Below are positions 11,301 through 26,300 of a stretch of 64,000 nucleotides of DNA, in pieces. The DNA is from Manis javanica (taxonomy: Eukaryota > Chordata > Mammalia > Pholidota > Manidae), in contig NC_133167.1 of NCBI RefSeq assembly GCF_040802235.1, positions 40,174,001 through 40,238,000 on the forward strand. Direction: 5' to 3'. The notes under the pieces are model-generated. The model was not told the origin of the DNA. It did no database searches and worked only from the letters and a program-made list of their open reading frames with translations. The position numbers and the translations under genes were made by a program. Position 1 is the stretch's first letter. Every line of letters starts with the position of its first letter.

Positions 11301-14300
11301 TAAATAGAGATAGAAGACAACATGAAAGCTTTTACTCTTACAATATGACATAAAGGTAGGAAAGACAGTAAAACTTATGGAATTACTTTTTTCTAAAAGT
11401 AAAGAGAAGGAACACTAATTATAGTCCTGTAGCATGAATAAACTGATGAACAATTAAAACAATTTAAGAATCATGATATTTACAACAAAACTTGCTTTTC
11501 AGAAGTTTTTTTAATGGAAAATGTTTAACATCCACAAAAGTAGAAAGATTGGTACAGCAAATTTCCATCTACCCATCACTTAGGGTTTCATCTCTGCCCC
11601 AACCATTTAAAAACTGCTCTTTAACCATAAAAGTAATTTGAAATCCAGCTTTCAAATTACTTTGAAGTACAATAAATTTTTGTCCTATCAGGCTAAAAAA
11701 ACTACATATTTTAACTAATTAATAGGAGTTAAGCCATAAAAATGTCCTATTAATATTTATCAGAATATAAGCTTCACAAGGGTAAGTAGTTCTGTCTGTG
11801 TACTCACTCACTGCTATATCCCCAGTTCCTGGCACAGTGGGTACTCAATACATAGCTTAATTTAAAAATAAACCTATAAACTGTATATAGCAAAAGGACC
11901 CATTAAAAACTTAGAGGAAGAGGTGGACAAATATTATAAATAAATACCCAAGTAAAGGAAAATTGTTTTTTACTTTTTATGTTGGAAATTTTTGAATACA
12001 CAAAAGAGAATATTATAATGAACTCAAATACCCAGTTTTAACTATAATGGGCATTTAAATTTAGGCTTTCTTTTAACCATGTTACATTAAAAAGCAAACA
12101 AAAAAAATCCTTTACTAAATCTCCTACTTCATTCCAAACTACTTAAAAAAAAAAACCTATCTATACATGCATCAAACATATGAACATAAAAACTGAAATC
12201 CCAAAAACAAAAGTGTTGAAGATACAGTAGTGAACAAGGCAGACAAGGTGTCTGATCTCTGGTCTCTCAGTTTATACTCTTAATGGAGAGGAAACCAGCT
12301 ATACAAAGGTAAATAAGAAAACAAAAAAGCTAATTTTCAAATTTCTATAAGAATCAAGAAAACTTTAAAAGAGCAATGTGTTAGTGATGAGGTAAGGAAA
12401 CAGGCACATAGTCACATATTCACACATTATTGTAGATACATATTATTATATATTTTTTAAATAATTTAAATCAATTTTCAGGACCTATCAGGCTGGATGT
12501 CTTAGGGGCTCCAGAGTATGAGGAAGCCTCACTGAATTTCTCCAGATTCTGCCTGTGTCTTCTCCCCATATGATCTGGCAGTGCATCCTTCTATATGTCT
12601 ATGTCTAAGTCTTAGACAGGAGTACCACTAGATGTTGAGTCCATGACCGCTGAACACAGGGATAGGTATGGGGAATCCCAACACATGTACTAAGTAAGTA
12701 TTCCTTTTGAAGCAGAATAATAAAAGCACAAAGAATATTCATTTTTTGAAAATATAAAATTAAGTAATGAGAAATCCAAACTAATTACCTGCACAATTAG
12801 AGCATGTCTTCTTAATACATACTTCTGAGATGCCATGTGAATAAAGGTTAGGCCTATACAGAGGCTATAGAGAGGTTCGTGGGGATGGGTGCGAAAGGCT
12901 TGCACATACTGTCCTGAAAAATGAAAAATGATGTCAGCTGTTAATGACAAGAACATAGTTCTTTATTTCTTCAAACACGTATTCAAATATATTTTAAGGC
13001 TAGACAAAGATTACTGTTTTTAACATCTGCAAGGTGTACATTCTAAAATATCAACCAAAGGCACATTACTTTGAATTTTAAAATAACGTATAACATGTAA
13101 CAAATTAGAAGGATTTACTCATAAATGTATCCTGACCATGAAGATCAAGAGAAACTAAAATCAACGCTTTTTTAGGCACAGCTAGACATTTCCACGTAGT
13201 GTAATACTTAAAAAATAAAAAATTTATGAACTGCAATCATAAATCTAGTTGAAAATCAGTAAGGGAAGGTTTCTTTTGGTGAATTCTTTTGTAAAATTAC
13301 TTAATTTGTCTTATAAATTCAAATGTGATAGGTCCTGGAGGTGAGAAAAAGATTTTAATAGTTCAGGTTTGGTTTTATAGATTGGGATTTGTTTTCCTCA
13401 ATGTAGCAACTACTTTGTTTTTCCTGAAAAAAGATAAATGTATCCAATAACAAATTAAGAACTTGGGGTTCTGTGAATTCCCTGTATTCTATGGCTTCGT
13501 GGGTAGAATTCCATGTATGCTATTCTACACAACTGTCTCATGTTAAAAGCCTCACCATATGAAGGGAATTTTAAGCAAATTTTTCTTTTCAAGGAATAAT
13601 CCACAATTTATCACACACAGATAAAAACTTGTATTTCTTCCAGCTCCTAATGCCAGAAGAACAGCACCACAGAATATCTTTAGCAGCACAGATGCTAGAC
13701 TGCCATTTGGACTTTCTATTTTTACCTTCTGTAAGAGTTTCTAAACGTAGGAAAATAAAATAAATCTCTATTCTATATTTTCTTATTAAATCAGCAACTC
13801 CAGAAAGTACACACAGTGGAGGCAAGTTTCCACATTGGATACTCAAGGTTACTGGCTCAACAATTACAAAAACACCAGCCATACAGAAACATTAAAGTAT
13901 TCAGTAGCCAAAATCCCAGTTTATTCATAAGTCAACTAGCTTTTAGGCAGGAGAAACGTGCTTCATTATAAGTTTAAACATTTGGTTAGGTATTTTTCTA
14001 TTTATTTGCTTCTGATTCCTTATTACAGAAAATTCTTTTATGTGATTAATTTTGCCTGAGTTTAATTAGAATAAGTAATTATCATGTAAATAAATGCTGA
14101 TATAGAGACTTGTCTAGTAGGGGATGAACTATCAACAAATCTTAAATCCTTTTTTGTACTACAGCAAATTAAAATCAGGTAGCAAAGAATCCATAATTAA
14201 TGAAAATTATTTTTAAAACAAACATGCCTAAGTAGGAAGTATTGTTGACCTTTACAATGAATTATAAGACCACTTCAGCCTTTTGAAACCAAAGCTTCGT

Positions 14301-17300
14301 AAGAAAAACAAATACTAACATAAATTATCATTATTGCCAATACTTACAGCCACTTACTATATGTGCCACGCATTGTTTTAAGTACTTATCATTTAATCTT
14401 CAAAAAATCCACAAGGTAGGTCCAATTATTATCTCTACTTCAGAGATAAAGAAACTGAGCCAAAAGGAAGTAGAGGAACTTGCCATGAAGGAGCTGCTAT
14501 TTACGTCCAGGCAGTTCCACTCCAGAGGCCTGGCTCTTAACCACTAGGCTTCCCACACTTGACAAAGTCATGTGCCAGGGCACTTACCAAGCGCATGCTT
14601 AAAACTACCAGATACGAATGCATTATGTCCATTTAAGACACACAGGGCATGATTATCTGGGTTTTTCAGCATTAAACGGAGACAGAAGCGATGATGGCGT
14701 ACATCTTGGGAGTGCATGGTAACTTGATTGAAAATGTTCCAGAGCTGGGGTTTATTGACATTTTCCATGACCATTATCCTAAGATTGCAGAAAGAGGATG
14801 ATGGTAAAAATATGATGGAAAAGAACTTCCTGATTTCTAAGAATGAAACCCTTTTCGGGGCTGTCCTACCAACACTGAAATGTAGCATCCCCCAACAAGG
14901 AAAAGCAGATTGTTTCAATGTATTTAAGCAAAACCACTTACATGGTGAATGATTTTTTTCCAGAAAATACTACTTTAGTTCATTATTTCTACATCTTATT
15001 TCTACTTTTCAACAAAACTTTTAAGCCAGAAAACAGAATCAGGTGGTTTAAGTTTCATATGTTCTCTGCTGACCCACTGTAACTGCAGTACAATGAATAC
15101 TGAGTAATAACTAACAATAATGCATGCCAGGCATTGTTAAAAGCCTCATAATAATCCCATGAGGTGGTGGTGTTATGATGGCCATTTTAAATGGGTAGAC
15201 TGAGACACAAGAGGTTAAGCATATGAGAGGGCATGCAACAATGGCCTGAACTAACCAGTAAGCAAGAGCAGTTAAAATACAATAGGTTACTAGGTCTGGA
15301 GCATGAGAGACGAAGTAAAAATAAATATACATACTCTATCACAGAATGAATTAAACTTAGTTATTGGAAAAATCACCTGATATAGTTGTATGCCTTTCTG
15401 AAATTTTTGTCCAGAATTGCTGCAGAGAGACCAAAGTATTCCAGCTCTTTGCGTTTTTGCCTGTCATCATAAAACGAGTAATATTCCAAAGAAGAATCCA
15501 CAAGTAACTCAGCCTCCTGAAATCGGGATAGGTCACATAAGGAGTATATAGCCTTCAACAGAAGGTTCCACCAGTCATCTTTTGTCAAGACACTCGTGAG
15601 TACGGCAAGTATTGCTAAAATGAGACCAGTGAAAATCAGTTAGGTCACTGTATTTCCAAATACTATAGTATTAAAAGGAAGAATTCACATGATTGGTTCT
15701 AAGGTTAAATTGAATAACCATGGTCCTATAGACCTGAATTTTTGCCAACACTCTTCTGACAATGACCAGAAGGGGAAGTTGCTTGTTTCCACTCCATCAA
15801 CACCACCTCCATACGCTCTGCCAATCTGCAATTCCAGGTAACTCTCACTTCTAATCTGTTCTCTACAAAGTCCAGTTACCTCACTGGTGTTTCTCAGTGC
15901 AAGCTAAGACATATGGTCCTTCAGGGCAGAATGAGTGTGCACTTCATGACTGACGTCAAATACAGGAGTCTGCACATAAAAGGCATTCAAGTGCTTGCTC
16001 AGCAAAGATTTCAAATTCATACTTTGAAATTCAGATTGTTCTTCATCTTTTTATAATCTTCATTTTCTTTTATCTGCTTCAAAATTTCTCTTTTCCTTTA
16101 ACTATCTTCTCTTCCTTATTTATCTGTAAGAAGCCTCCCTTTCATACCCTTGAGAAATATCAAAAGCCATAAAACATTTCTAGCTTGACCCAGTATTCTC
16201 CTTCTGAGAACCTATCCTAAACAATTCATCAAAAGTATGTATAAATCTAAAGGCATGAAGATGCTCACTACCATATTACTTATAAAATTATCACAATCAA
16301 CCATACATCAAAAAAGAAGGGTATGATTAAATAAATTATGGAACTGCTATCCAATGGAATATTCACGTTCCTTACATAGAATAGCTATAAGGAGAATAGA
16401 GCAAGATGAGAAAATGTCTGTGAAAAAATAACTGAAAAAATCAGAGTACAAAAATGTATGTAACCTAAGGAGGCTTTGCTTATCCTATGCTAGTACATGA
16501 GTATGAGGGGACACCCACCTTAACAAAACAAAACCCTGTGAGCCTGAGAAAAACCAACAACGGACCTGAGAAGAGAAAATACTGAAAGAGAAAACAGGAT
16601 CAAATGTAAAGAATAATAAAACTTACAGAAACATAGTCCCAAATACATGCCATCGAGGAAGAAGCTATTAGGATAAGCCCAGAAACAGTGAACTGGACAG
16701 ACGGCAGGGCTCTGCGGCAATCAGAGCTAGGTTATGGGGGGCCAAAGCGCATTCCTTTCCTGAGTCTTCTCCCTGAAACACCTTACTTATGTTTTAACAT
16801 TGTGCTTATAGAGATTCAGCTCTTCTGGATTCTAAAGCCCTGCCCACTGCACACTGCCATGCTTGTAACAATGACTTAATAAATGTCTGCTGAATTAATT
16901 AACAATGAAATAATCTTTGGTATCTCCAGTTTATAACCTAGATGTTTTCCAGTTCTCTGAGTAATAACCTCACCCTAACATACTTAATGTTTTCTCCAGC
17001 CTAAAAATAGATGCCTTTTAAACTCACATTACTTGAGACTGGGCCAAAGCAACTTATTTTCAGAGTTTATATGACCATTGCTACACTGTCAAAAATTAAT
17101 ATGACAAAGAATGAAATATATGTAATTGAAATAACTGGACAAGTAGAGTGATTTGTACAGTCATCTAATCTTCATAAATTTAAGATATATTTTCTTCCTG
17201 AAAAGCCAAATTAAAAGTCATGTTTAGTTTTTTTCACAGAAAGATAAAAGCAGATGTTTTTCAACTTATAAAAATTAAATGATTTACATGTAGCCTTTTT

Positions 17301-20300
17301 TTTAAACACCAAATGAGTTTATTATACTTGAGGGATTTAGATTAGAAAACTTCATTTAATTTGAAAAGGGTATATTTTCAATTAGATTACTGTCAGGTGT
17401 AACCTCAGGAGTCTTTTTCAACTCAGCCACTTCTATGTAATTAAGCAAATGAAAGTAATTACCTTTGGCATCACAATTTGCTGTCTCTTGGTCATTGTTG
17501 TCTGATATTTTGTCTCTTGACACTTTAATAAGGTAGAGATGCCTCTCTCCAGATTTGGAACTGGATATCAAACAGACTTGGGCTCTATTCATTGCTACCT
17601 GCATTAAAGATGATAAACTTGAGATATTTTTTAGTCACACAATTTTTTAAAGAAAATCTATATGCCATAAGTTCCACAGGTATGCCTGAAAGCTTCTTTA
17701 ATAAGGAATAAAAAGGCCAAATTACTGTGTATTTAAATACCTAAAAGAAAATGAAGAGACTGTTTTCTTCTTACCAAAGAAATTCGGGTCACACTACTTA
17801 CCTTAGCAGAGAAGAAGAAGGCAAATTCACTTTAACTTTATAACACATGCACACACACACAACAACTTACCTGAAAAAAGCTAGACTTAAAAAGGATATC
17901 ATATCTGGAAAACATTTCTGCAAGGTGAACAATTTTGGCACATAGTAGTGTCTACAGGGCTAATGACTGATAAAATCATGGCTCTCACCTTTCTAAATAC
18001 GTACTAGCATAGATTTTATTTCAGTTAATCTACAGTCAAGTTTACATTTTCATTAGAACTTTCAATTACATACCATAAATCTTTAAGTCTTTTGTCTATA
18101 TCTGACTTTCACTTTAAAAAGTTTATTTAGTAGAATAAAATGGTTATAAAATAGCTATAATCTATATTTAAACAAATTCTAAACATTTAAAAAGCCAATA
18201 ATGTTAATATAAAGAAAGATCATTACCCACCTTTAAAAGCATGGCCAACATGGTAAGTAAGGTATCCACATAACCATACATTTTGCCTTGTGAAAACAAC
18301 AGAGTAGAACGATGAAGCAGTAACTTGAGTTCCTAAATAAATAAGCACATGACAATGAGTGTGACAAGATGCCTTTGCTGCAGGTTGTTTTGTTTGCATA
18401 GAGAAGTTCTGTCTTAGAAATCAAACCTTAAGGATATTTGTTTTATGATCTTTCACAAGAATTAAGACCCGATATTCTAGAAACTGTAATTTACAATGTC
18501 TAATAAGTGACTAAAATGATTCAAAACCATTTTCAAAACCATTTAATAAACTAAAACAAAACTTTTGGATACAACATGTCCTGAGAAGAAAGTTCTAAAA
18601 TGCAGCCCACCAATGAAAACTTCTTTCTGTTACATGGCCTACCTGCTGTGCAGCATTTGCATCTTGTGCTAACGTGTCTGGATCATACATTGGTTCCAGA
18701 GCCTCCAGGGCTTTCTCAGGGCGGCCCAGCTGCTGCTGAAGTGTGGAAAGTGAAATTCTTGCATCCAAATGGAGGGGGGCCAGATCAACCACTTTCTCAT
18801 AGCTTTCGGCAGCTCGCTCCATATAGCCTAAGGCCTTTAAACATTCTAAAATGTGTTAAAGCATAAATATGAACTACAGATTTGGAAGCAGGCCAAAAAA
18901 TCATTTCTCCATTTTTAAAGAAATACAGTATAGCAATATAAAAAAGTTATAACAAGAACTAAATATATGCATATTTCTAGTACCTCAAAACAACTATCCC
19001 TTCTAATCTCCACTGATTAATCAATCTATTGATTTCTCTAAACCCAAACTGCTTACAAGGATTAATCAGTATACACGTACAATTTGGGGTTCTGCTTTAT
19101 TCACTTGGCATTATGCTTTCAACATTTTCCCATGTCTTCATCGGCCTTTTGAATGGTTATAATATTCAATCAAATTGATTATTTACTGAACCATATTACT
19201 TGACATTTAAGTTATTTCTAAACTTTTACTCTAATAAATAACACCACAGTAAACATCTTCAGGTTTAAAAATTGGCAGACCAGTTTAACCCTCAGATGTG
19301 TTTTGTTAGGCCATAGCGCTATAAAAAACACTGAGTTGTCTACATTTTTAAAAATCAGCATGTTTATGAAATCTGAGTTTCTGGATTCTTTTGAAAACTC
19401 TGGGGTTGGTGCAGTGGGTGCCCCATTCCCACACGGCACATCAGCCTAACCTGAGGAACAGCAGTATCCTTTAGACGGGGTTCCCCAGCTCCCTGCCCTA
19501 GAGCCTTCCCACTCGTGCATTTTACTCATTTTTGTTACCTGCCAGGCTCCAGAGTTTTGTGATCACCAATATAAACTACCACCTCTCACCTCACTCAATG
19601 ATTTTCTCAGGACAAGTTCTCAGAAGCAAAGTTACTGGGCCCTATTCCTCAAATCTTATGCCAATCAATTATTAAGTCCTATCCTTAGAACTTGAAAACG
19701 AATTCCTGTCAGCATTTCTTCTTCTCACCCTGATGGCCACAACAGTAACTGAAGCCCTTTCACCTCTTTCCTTTTTCACCATGATTATCTCCTAAAATGG
19801 GACTTCTGCTTTCTTAAACCTTAAATTTTTCAGACTTCTACTAAATTATCTTTCAGTTAAACTTTGATAATAAAGCAAGACTACTAAATATGGATGCATC
19901 ATCATGACTGCATTTTTCATTTTTCACTTTTAAAGATATTTTGTTATTATGCCACAGGCATTAATTCCTTTAATTATCTCTCTAATGTACCAATCCCAAA
20001 TTTATGATTTTTAGATGACTCTGAAGTTTTAACCTTCCAATCACTGCAAAGCTACACAAGCTCACAATGGAAACATCACTTACCAGAATCATAATCATAA
20101 TTAAGGAGGATGTGTCAAGTATCTACTATTAGCAACAGGAGCAGTTTCAATTATCACAGACTTAGGAAGGTGATAAAAACTCAACTCCCTGCTCATGTCT
20201 TAAAATTCAAATACACAAATAATAAAACTTTTAATGATGGTGTTACATTTGCATTCATATTCACCCACCTAAACAGAAGTGTCATTTTAATCATTAAGTG

Positions 20301-23300
20301 CTCTTTGCTATTTCATATCTGTGATATGTTTCAAAATACCCTAAAATGTCAACCAATGCTTTTCTAGTTATAGAACTTTTTGCCATGATGTAACATTTTA
20401 AGAACAATAAGAACTTTCTGCCATAATGCAGTATTTTAAACAAAGACTGTTCAAATTTCAATGTATCTTTTATGTTAATGCTATATGAAATCCTATTAGA
20501 ATATTTTTGGCTTTCATACATTTCATTAAAAAATTCGGTTCTTTTTCTTAAGCTATATTTCTATTCTAAATGATTTATTGCAGATTAATGTGGATTTCCA
20601 ATAAAATGGTACATAAAACCCAATCCTGAGCATATTTTCAGCTCAAAGAACATTGAGAATCCATCAAATTTTTCCCCAAAATGACATATTAAATATAAAC
20701 CTGTAAAACTCTTCAAATATCAGATTGCACTCCAAGTCTGACAATCTATTACTAGGAACCAAACCCTTTAGTTAACACAGGTAAAAGACAGGTATTTAAG
20801 GTATTTTTAACAGGGACATGTTAATGCCTCTACTTCAGTTGGTACCATTAAGTGAATCATTCCTCCAAACGACTAGTGAGGGGGGCATCACTCGGGGCAG
20901 GACAAGTGAAAACACTGACTTTCAAAAAACTGCTCCGCAATCAGAAATACTTTCACTAAGACATTAATATTCTCTAACAATCACTGCATCTTTGGAAAGT
21001 AAGTTCTTGCCTGCTTATGTTATTAAAACTTCTTCCTCCCACAAAAAGGTATTACCTGCATGCCGAAGCCAAACTACTGCAAGGTTGTATCTTTCAGAGC
21101 AAACCAATGCACTAAGGAGAGGAAGTGCAGAATTATATTCACCAACATCCAGAAAAGCCTCAGCAACATCTAGATACAGGTCTCCCATATCTTCAGGATT
21201 CTGTTCCACTAGTGCTGTCAGGAGAGGCTAGGATGCAAAACAAAAGCCTGAAGTCAAACATTCATTACAACTATGCACAGCTATATATATTTTTCTTTTT
21301 AACTTAAATATTGGTCATCTGAGGCAAGCATAAAAGGAGCAAAGCTTAATAAAAATAGCTTTAAACTGTCACTTTTTTCTACTCATTTCTGTATCTTTAT
21401 TAAAAAGAACTCATACTGCTATCATCCACTCATTCAACTTTTGAAAGCCGGTTAGAAGGCAGGTATAGCAGCAGCTAAGGCCACTGATTTGTTGGGCTCC
21501 TCCTCTAGCAGGTCAAACATACCCAGGCTCCAGGGCCTCTGTGCTTGCCCATGTTTCAGGGAAGCTGTTCTTTCCTGTATCTACACGGCTTACTTCCTCA
21601 CTTCCTTTATGTCATTATTTAAATGTCACATTCTCAAGGAGGCCTTTCTTGACCCAACCTATTTAAAATTGCCAACTCCTCCCATCCCCAATGTTTTCTA
21701 TTCTTTTCCCCTGTTTGATTTTTCTCAGAGCACTTATCACCAACTAACAGCCTATATTTAATGTATTTATTTTATTTATTACCTATTAATCCCACTAGAA
21801 CAAAAGAATAATTAGAGCAGGGATTTCTCTATTTATTCAATACCTCCTCCTAAGGTCTGCAAAGTGAATGCTCAATACATTTTTTATTCAATGAAATACT
21901 TAGCAAAAAGTCAGCAAAAGAGAATAGCTGTAACAAATTACCAATTGTTTAAAAGGCCTAATCATATATTCTTATTTTTCTCATTTTGAAAGAAAAACAA
22001 ATTACTATAATTAAAAGTTCCAAAACACTTTTATTCACACAAAAATAATTTGATGCTTATGGCGACTTCCTGATTATTAAGAAATGTGAAGTCAGGGTCA
22101 ATTTATAATTTCTTGTCATCTACAAAAAATAACGTGGATTTGATCTGAATGTTACTTACATTAAGTGGTTCGAGGATATTGAGATGTACAAGGCAGACCA
22201 TCAGCTTCACTGTGATGTCTATTGGTATGCCATCAGGGATAGTGCAGGTGACATTCTCATTAGCTATGGGTTAGACAGATAAAAGGCAGTTCCCACGTGT
22301 GAGAGCTTAGAATGTGGGGCAAATGAAGCAAACTACCTTCTATGTGAGAGCACATTTACTTCATTCAAAGCAAGTGATTCTATAATCAATTCAAAGTTTG
22401 GCCAACTCTGCTACTAGATTCTTATCCCTCCTTCAGTCTGTCCTTTGGTAGCAATTACCCTTCCTAATCCTTTCTGAATATCTTATGCACTTACCCGAAA
22501 CCTACATGAACTCCCACACCTCCTATCAAAACTACAGAGAACTAAAAAGCCAAAAATGACAAATAAGGATATCTGAGCTCTCTTTTTCCCTTCTTGAATT
22601 CAAAAGCATCTTTTTCGTCTTCACTACAAAGAGGATGAGAAAGGGATAAAATAATACTCTGTTTTCTTCTAAAACAATTACAGCAAAACAATTTTTAAAG
22701 CACTGGGAAGTTAATCAAAGGGATTTTTATCTGCATTTAAAGTATTTTATATTTTGAAAAGTCTAATAAATTCCAAATAAGCTTCCATATCAGAAAAAGC
22801 TGAAGCATAGAGGGTTATCAGAGGTTCATCTGAAATGGTAGAATAAATTTTAAATTACGTTAAAATGAAGTAAGTTTGATCTGTTTTCTAGAACTTGTCA
22901 TATAAATTATAGTACTGAATAAAATTACCAAGAATACGATATGGACAAGCTTACTTAAGCGACTTTGTATCACTTACTCCAAAACAATACCTAGTACCAG
23001 AAAACCAGCTTAAGAAACTTATTCTGCTCAATGAGAGTCCCAATACGTAAATTGACTCACACTAGAACGTAAGTTCCATGGGGATAAGGCCTAGTCTAAG
23101 TGACTTAAGGCTATATCCATAGCATATTTCTTCTGTAGCCAGTAGCTATGGTATACCAATTAGAGATATAGTGTGTACAATGTGTAAATCAAAAGTTTGA
23201 TTTCAGAAATAATCACAAAGTAAAACTCAACTTTATGTTGAAAATAAGACACATGCCTAAAATCATCTAAGTCAGGAAGGCTGAAAATAAAAGGACAAAG

Positions 23301-26300
23301 ATAGAGCAGACAAATTCAAACAAAAAGAAACTGGAGGTCACACTCGCATTATCACACTAGGTAGAACTCAGGTCAAGAAGGCACTTTATAAATCCTACAG
23401 GGCAGTGCTACTCAAAGGGTATAGTCTGGGACCTGTGGCAATCCACAAACTATTACCAGTTTAATCAGATAGGTGTAAGAGATTGAGACCAAGTATTCAG
23501 GCACTTTAATGCCAACTTGACAATGCTAAAAAATACAGTATATATTATTTACAGCCCTAACAGCTGAAATAATACTGTACTAACATTTAACAGCAGTTTC
23601 TTTTAAAAAGCTTATATTTTGTCACTGACACTTTATTCTCCTGAACTCTCATTAGGTCATTCACATTTACAAGAATCAAAAAATGTGAACCTCAATTAAC
23701 CCATCAATAAATGTTATTTTTTTAAATGCATATGAAAAACAATCATCTTTGCTCACTTTGGAAGTGTTTTAATCTCCTAGTCTTCTGGACATATCTTTTT
23801 CTTTGAAGTTATTTCACCAACTCTAAGATGCCACAGATTTCAGATGCACCATTATTTTATATACTAAGAAAGAAAAACACCACTAGTTCAACTATGACAT
23901 GTCATTGATTGAAGATGTTTCCTGATTTCAGGTATGCTAACATTAAAAAAGTAAAAAAAAGAGGGAAGAAGGAAGGATGGATCAATGAAATATAGAAAAA
24001 TGTATTAAACAAAATGAATAATCTATATGTACAATTAAAACTTGAACACAGCTCTGTATTTCTTTCATATTTTCCAAAACAATGGAAAGAACAATTTTCA
24101 ACATGAATATAATTTTTTTGAAGAAAGATCTTAAACAGAAATTATGGCTGCAAAATAACAACTTAACTGGAACTTGGCTCTAGGCTAGGCCATGTACAAT
24201 AAAAGTATCAAAACTGGCAGAGCCCTTCAGATGCCCTCATTCATGCTGTGATAGCATTACAATTCCTATTCCTGACAGCATTACAATCCCTGCTCCTTAC
24301 TCTAGTCACTCTACTATCTGAATCACTCGGAGAAAGCACCCTATCTGGTCCTGTCCATACCAAGCAGTGATCCCACACCCTGTGACCTCAGTCGGAAAGG
24401 CACTTCCCCATGGGTGTCCGCTTAAAATATACTTCTAGAAACATCCTCTGATCTTTTATATCACCCTCCTCTAGTTTCCCAAAATGCCAGTTTTACTATG
24501 GAAATTATCACACAGTTCCTTATTGTATACATTTCATTTGAACCCATATTCTCCTCACTTCCTTGAGGACAGAAAATGTCATACTCATCTGTATATTCCA
24601 CACACACCTACCGGAGGCACTTACAAGAAACTTTGACATAACTGGTCTTTTTATTTCCCAACAAGTTTTCACTTCAGTATTGATTTGTCCCTTATCATGG
24701 GCTTGATTCTCTACAAATTAGCATAAATGGATTTATGTAAATGGTTACTTCTTTCCATTAGGACACATCATGTAAATAAAAGGGTTCTGTTTTCAAATAA
24801 TCATGCCTTAACCCAAAGGATTATATGATGATGGAATCTTTAGGTCTTATGACAGGGTAGGGAGGCAGCTATTGTGAAGCAGGCAGGGCTCAGTACCAAG
24901 GGCCTCCCCTGCTTCCCCAGCACCACCAAAGCCTCATTGGGTCTAGGTGGAGGGTACAACACAGGAACCTCCTTGCATGACCAGGGATATCTACTCTGCT
25001 CATAAAGAAGATCAATTTGTTGAACCTCACTTAGGGTCTTGCCTGTTAGTATTTTCATACAACAGGTTAATGGGCAAGCAAAAAGCTGGGATGGGGGAAT
25101 GAGCTGAAACACTGCAAGCTACACTTCAGGTGTGACTTTCTAACCAGCTGCCTAATTATACATTTAAGTGTTCAAACAATGTAGGATAATATTGATTTCT
25201 ACTTTTTATGTGAATGTTTAACTTCAAAGTAGAATTTTTTTCAATGACAGCATTTTAAGACCATTTTGAAAAGTAAATTGCTTTACATTTAAAGGTTTCT
25301 GATAAGCTCTTCACTAATCCATTCCTTTTGCACATATCACTAAGAGAGCCTGGGTCAGTGAGAAATACTGCATTCAAATGGATGTACTGAGAAATTGAGG
25401 ACTGAAAACAAATTTTTAAAAATTACTTTCCTATGAGAAAATGTAATAATCATGGAAAATGTAATGAAATCTTTGTGAGGAAAAAACGCTTCTTGGGAAA
25501 ATGTTATAAGAACATTATAGATTTCCAAATGCCACATTATGAACAAGAGAGGATTACATACACTTCAATATGCAGAATATGGCAGAAAATGCAGACATAA
25601 TCATACTACAACCTTTACTCTCTTCTGGAGCGCCTTCTTCTGTAGTTTTCTTTTCCAGCACAATTCCAGAAAAATCGTAATTACCTAAAAGAAGGGGAAA
25701 AAGGAAATGACACAATAGGTATGTTTAAAAAACCTTTTCACAGTGCAAAAATTTGTACAGTTAATCCAAATAATCATTATAACATATAAAACAGATAAGT
25801 GGACAATAAAAAGCAACAGTACATCTCTCTACAATAAGGAACCGCTGTGATATGGTTAACATTTTTATATCATATCTTATATCACATTAATGCTTAAGGA
25901 TATAATTCCTGTGCACCAAACCAACCTACTTTTCCCAACAGCTTAGGAACTGAATCATAGCAATTAGTCCGGCTGCCAAGTCCTGCTACCCTGAAATACA
26001 GATACATCTGGCACTGCGATAATGGCAAAAGCCTTTACCATATGATAACTACACTTTATACTGCATATGGAATTACTATAGAATCTAGAAATCTGTTTCC
26101 ATACAGACTTCAATATATAATTTAGTGTACAAGTTATTTAACATATATAACTAAAATAAAGAATAGTCAATTTGTAGGAATTTCTAGAATACAGAAACAC
26201 ATCAAAATCTAGTGAAGAAACTCATTACGTGTTCCTACCTCCAAAGCTCTGTCATATTGTTTGTTAGAAATGTATAGTTCAGCTGCTATGTTAACATCCT

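Noticed and set aside
24840-25112. Minus-strand 90-codon frame in GTF3C3 intron 8
   Set aside because: No splice signals in phase with the flanking exons and no recognisable domain. The flanking exons 8 and 9 join without it.
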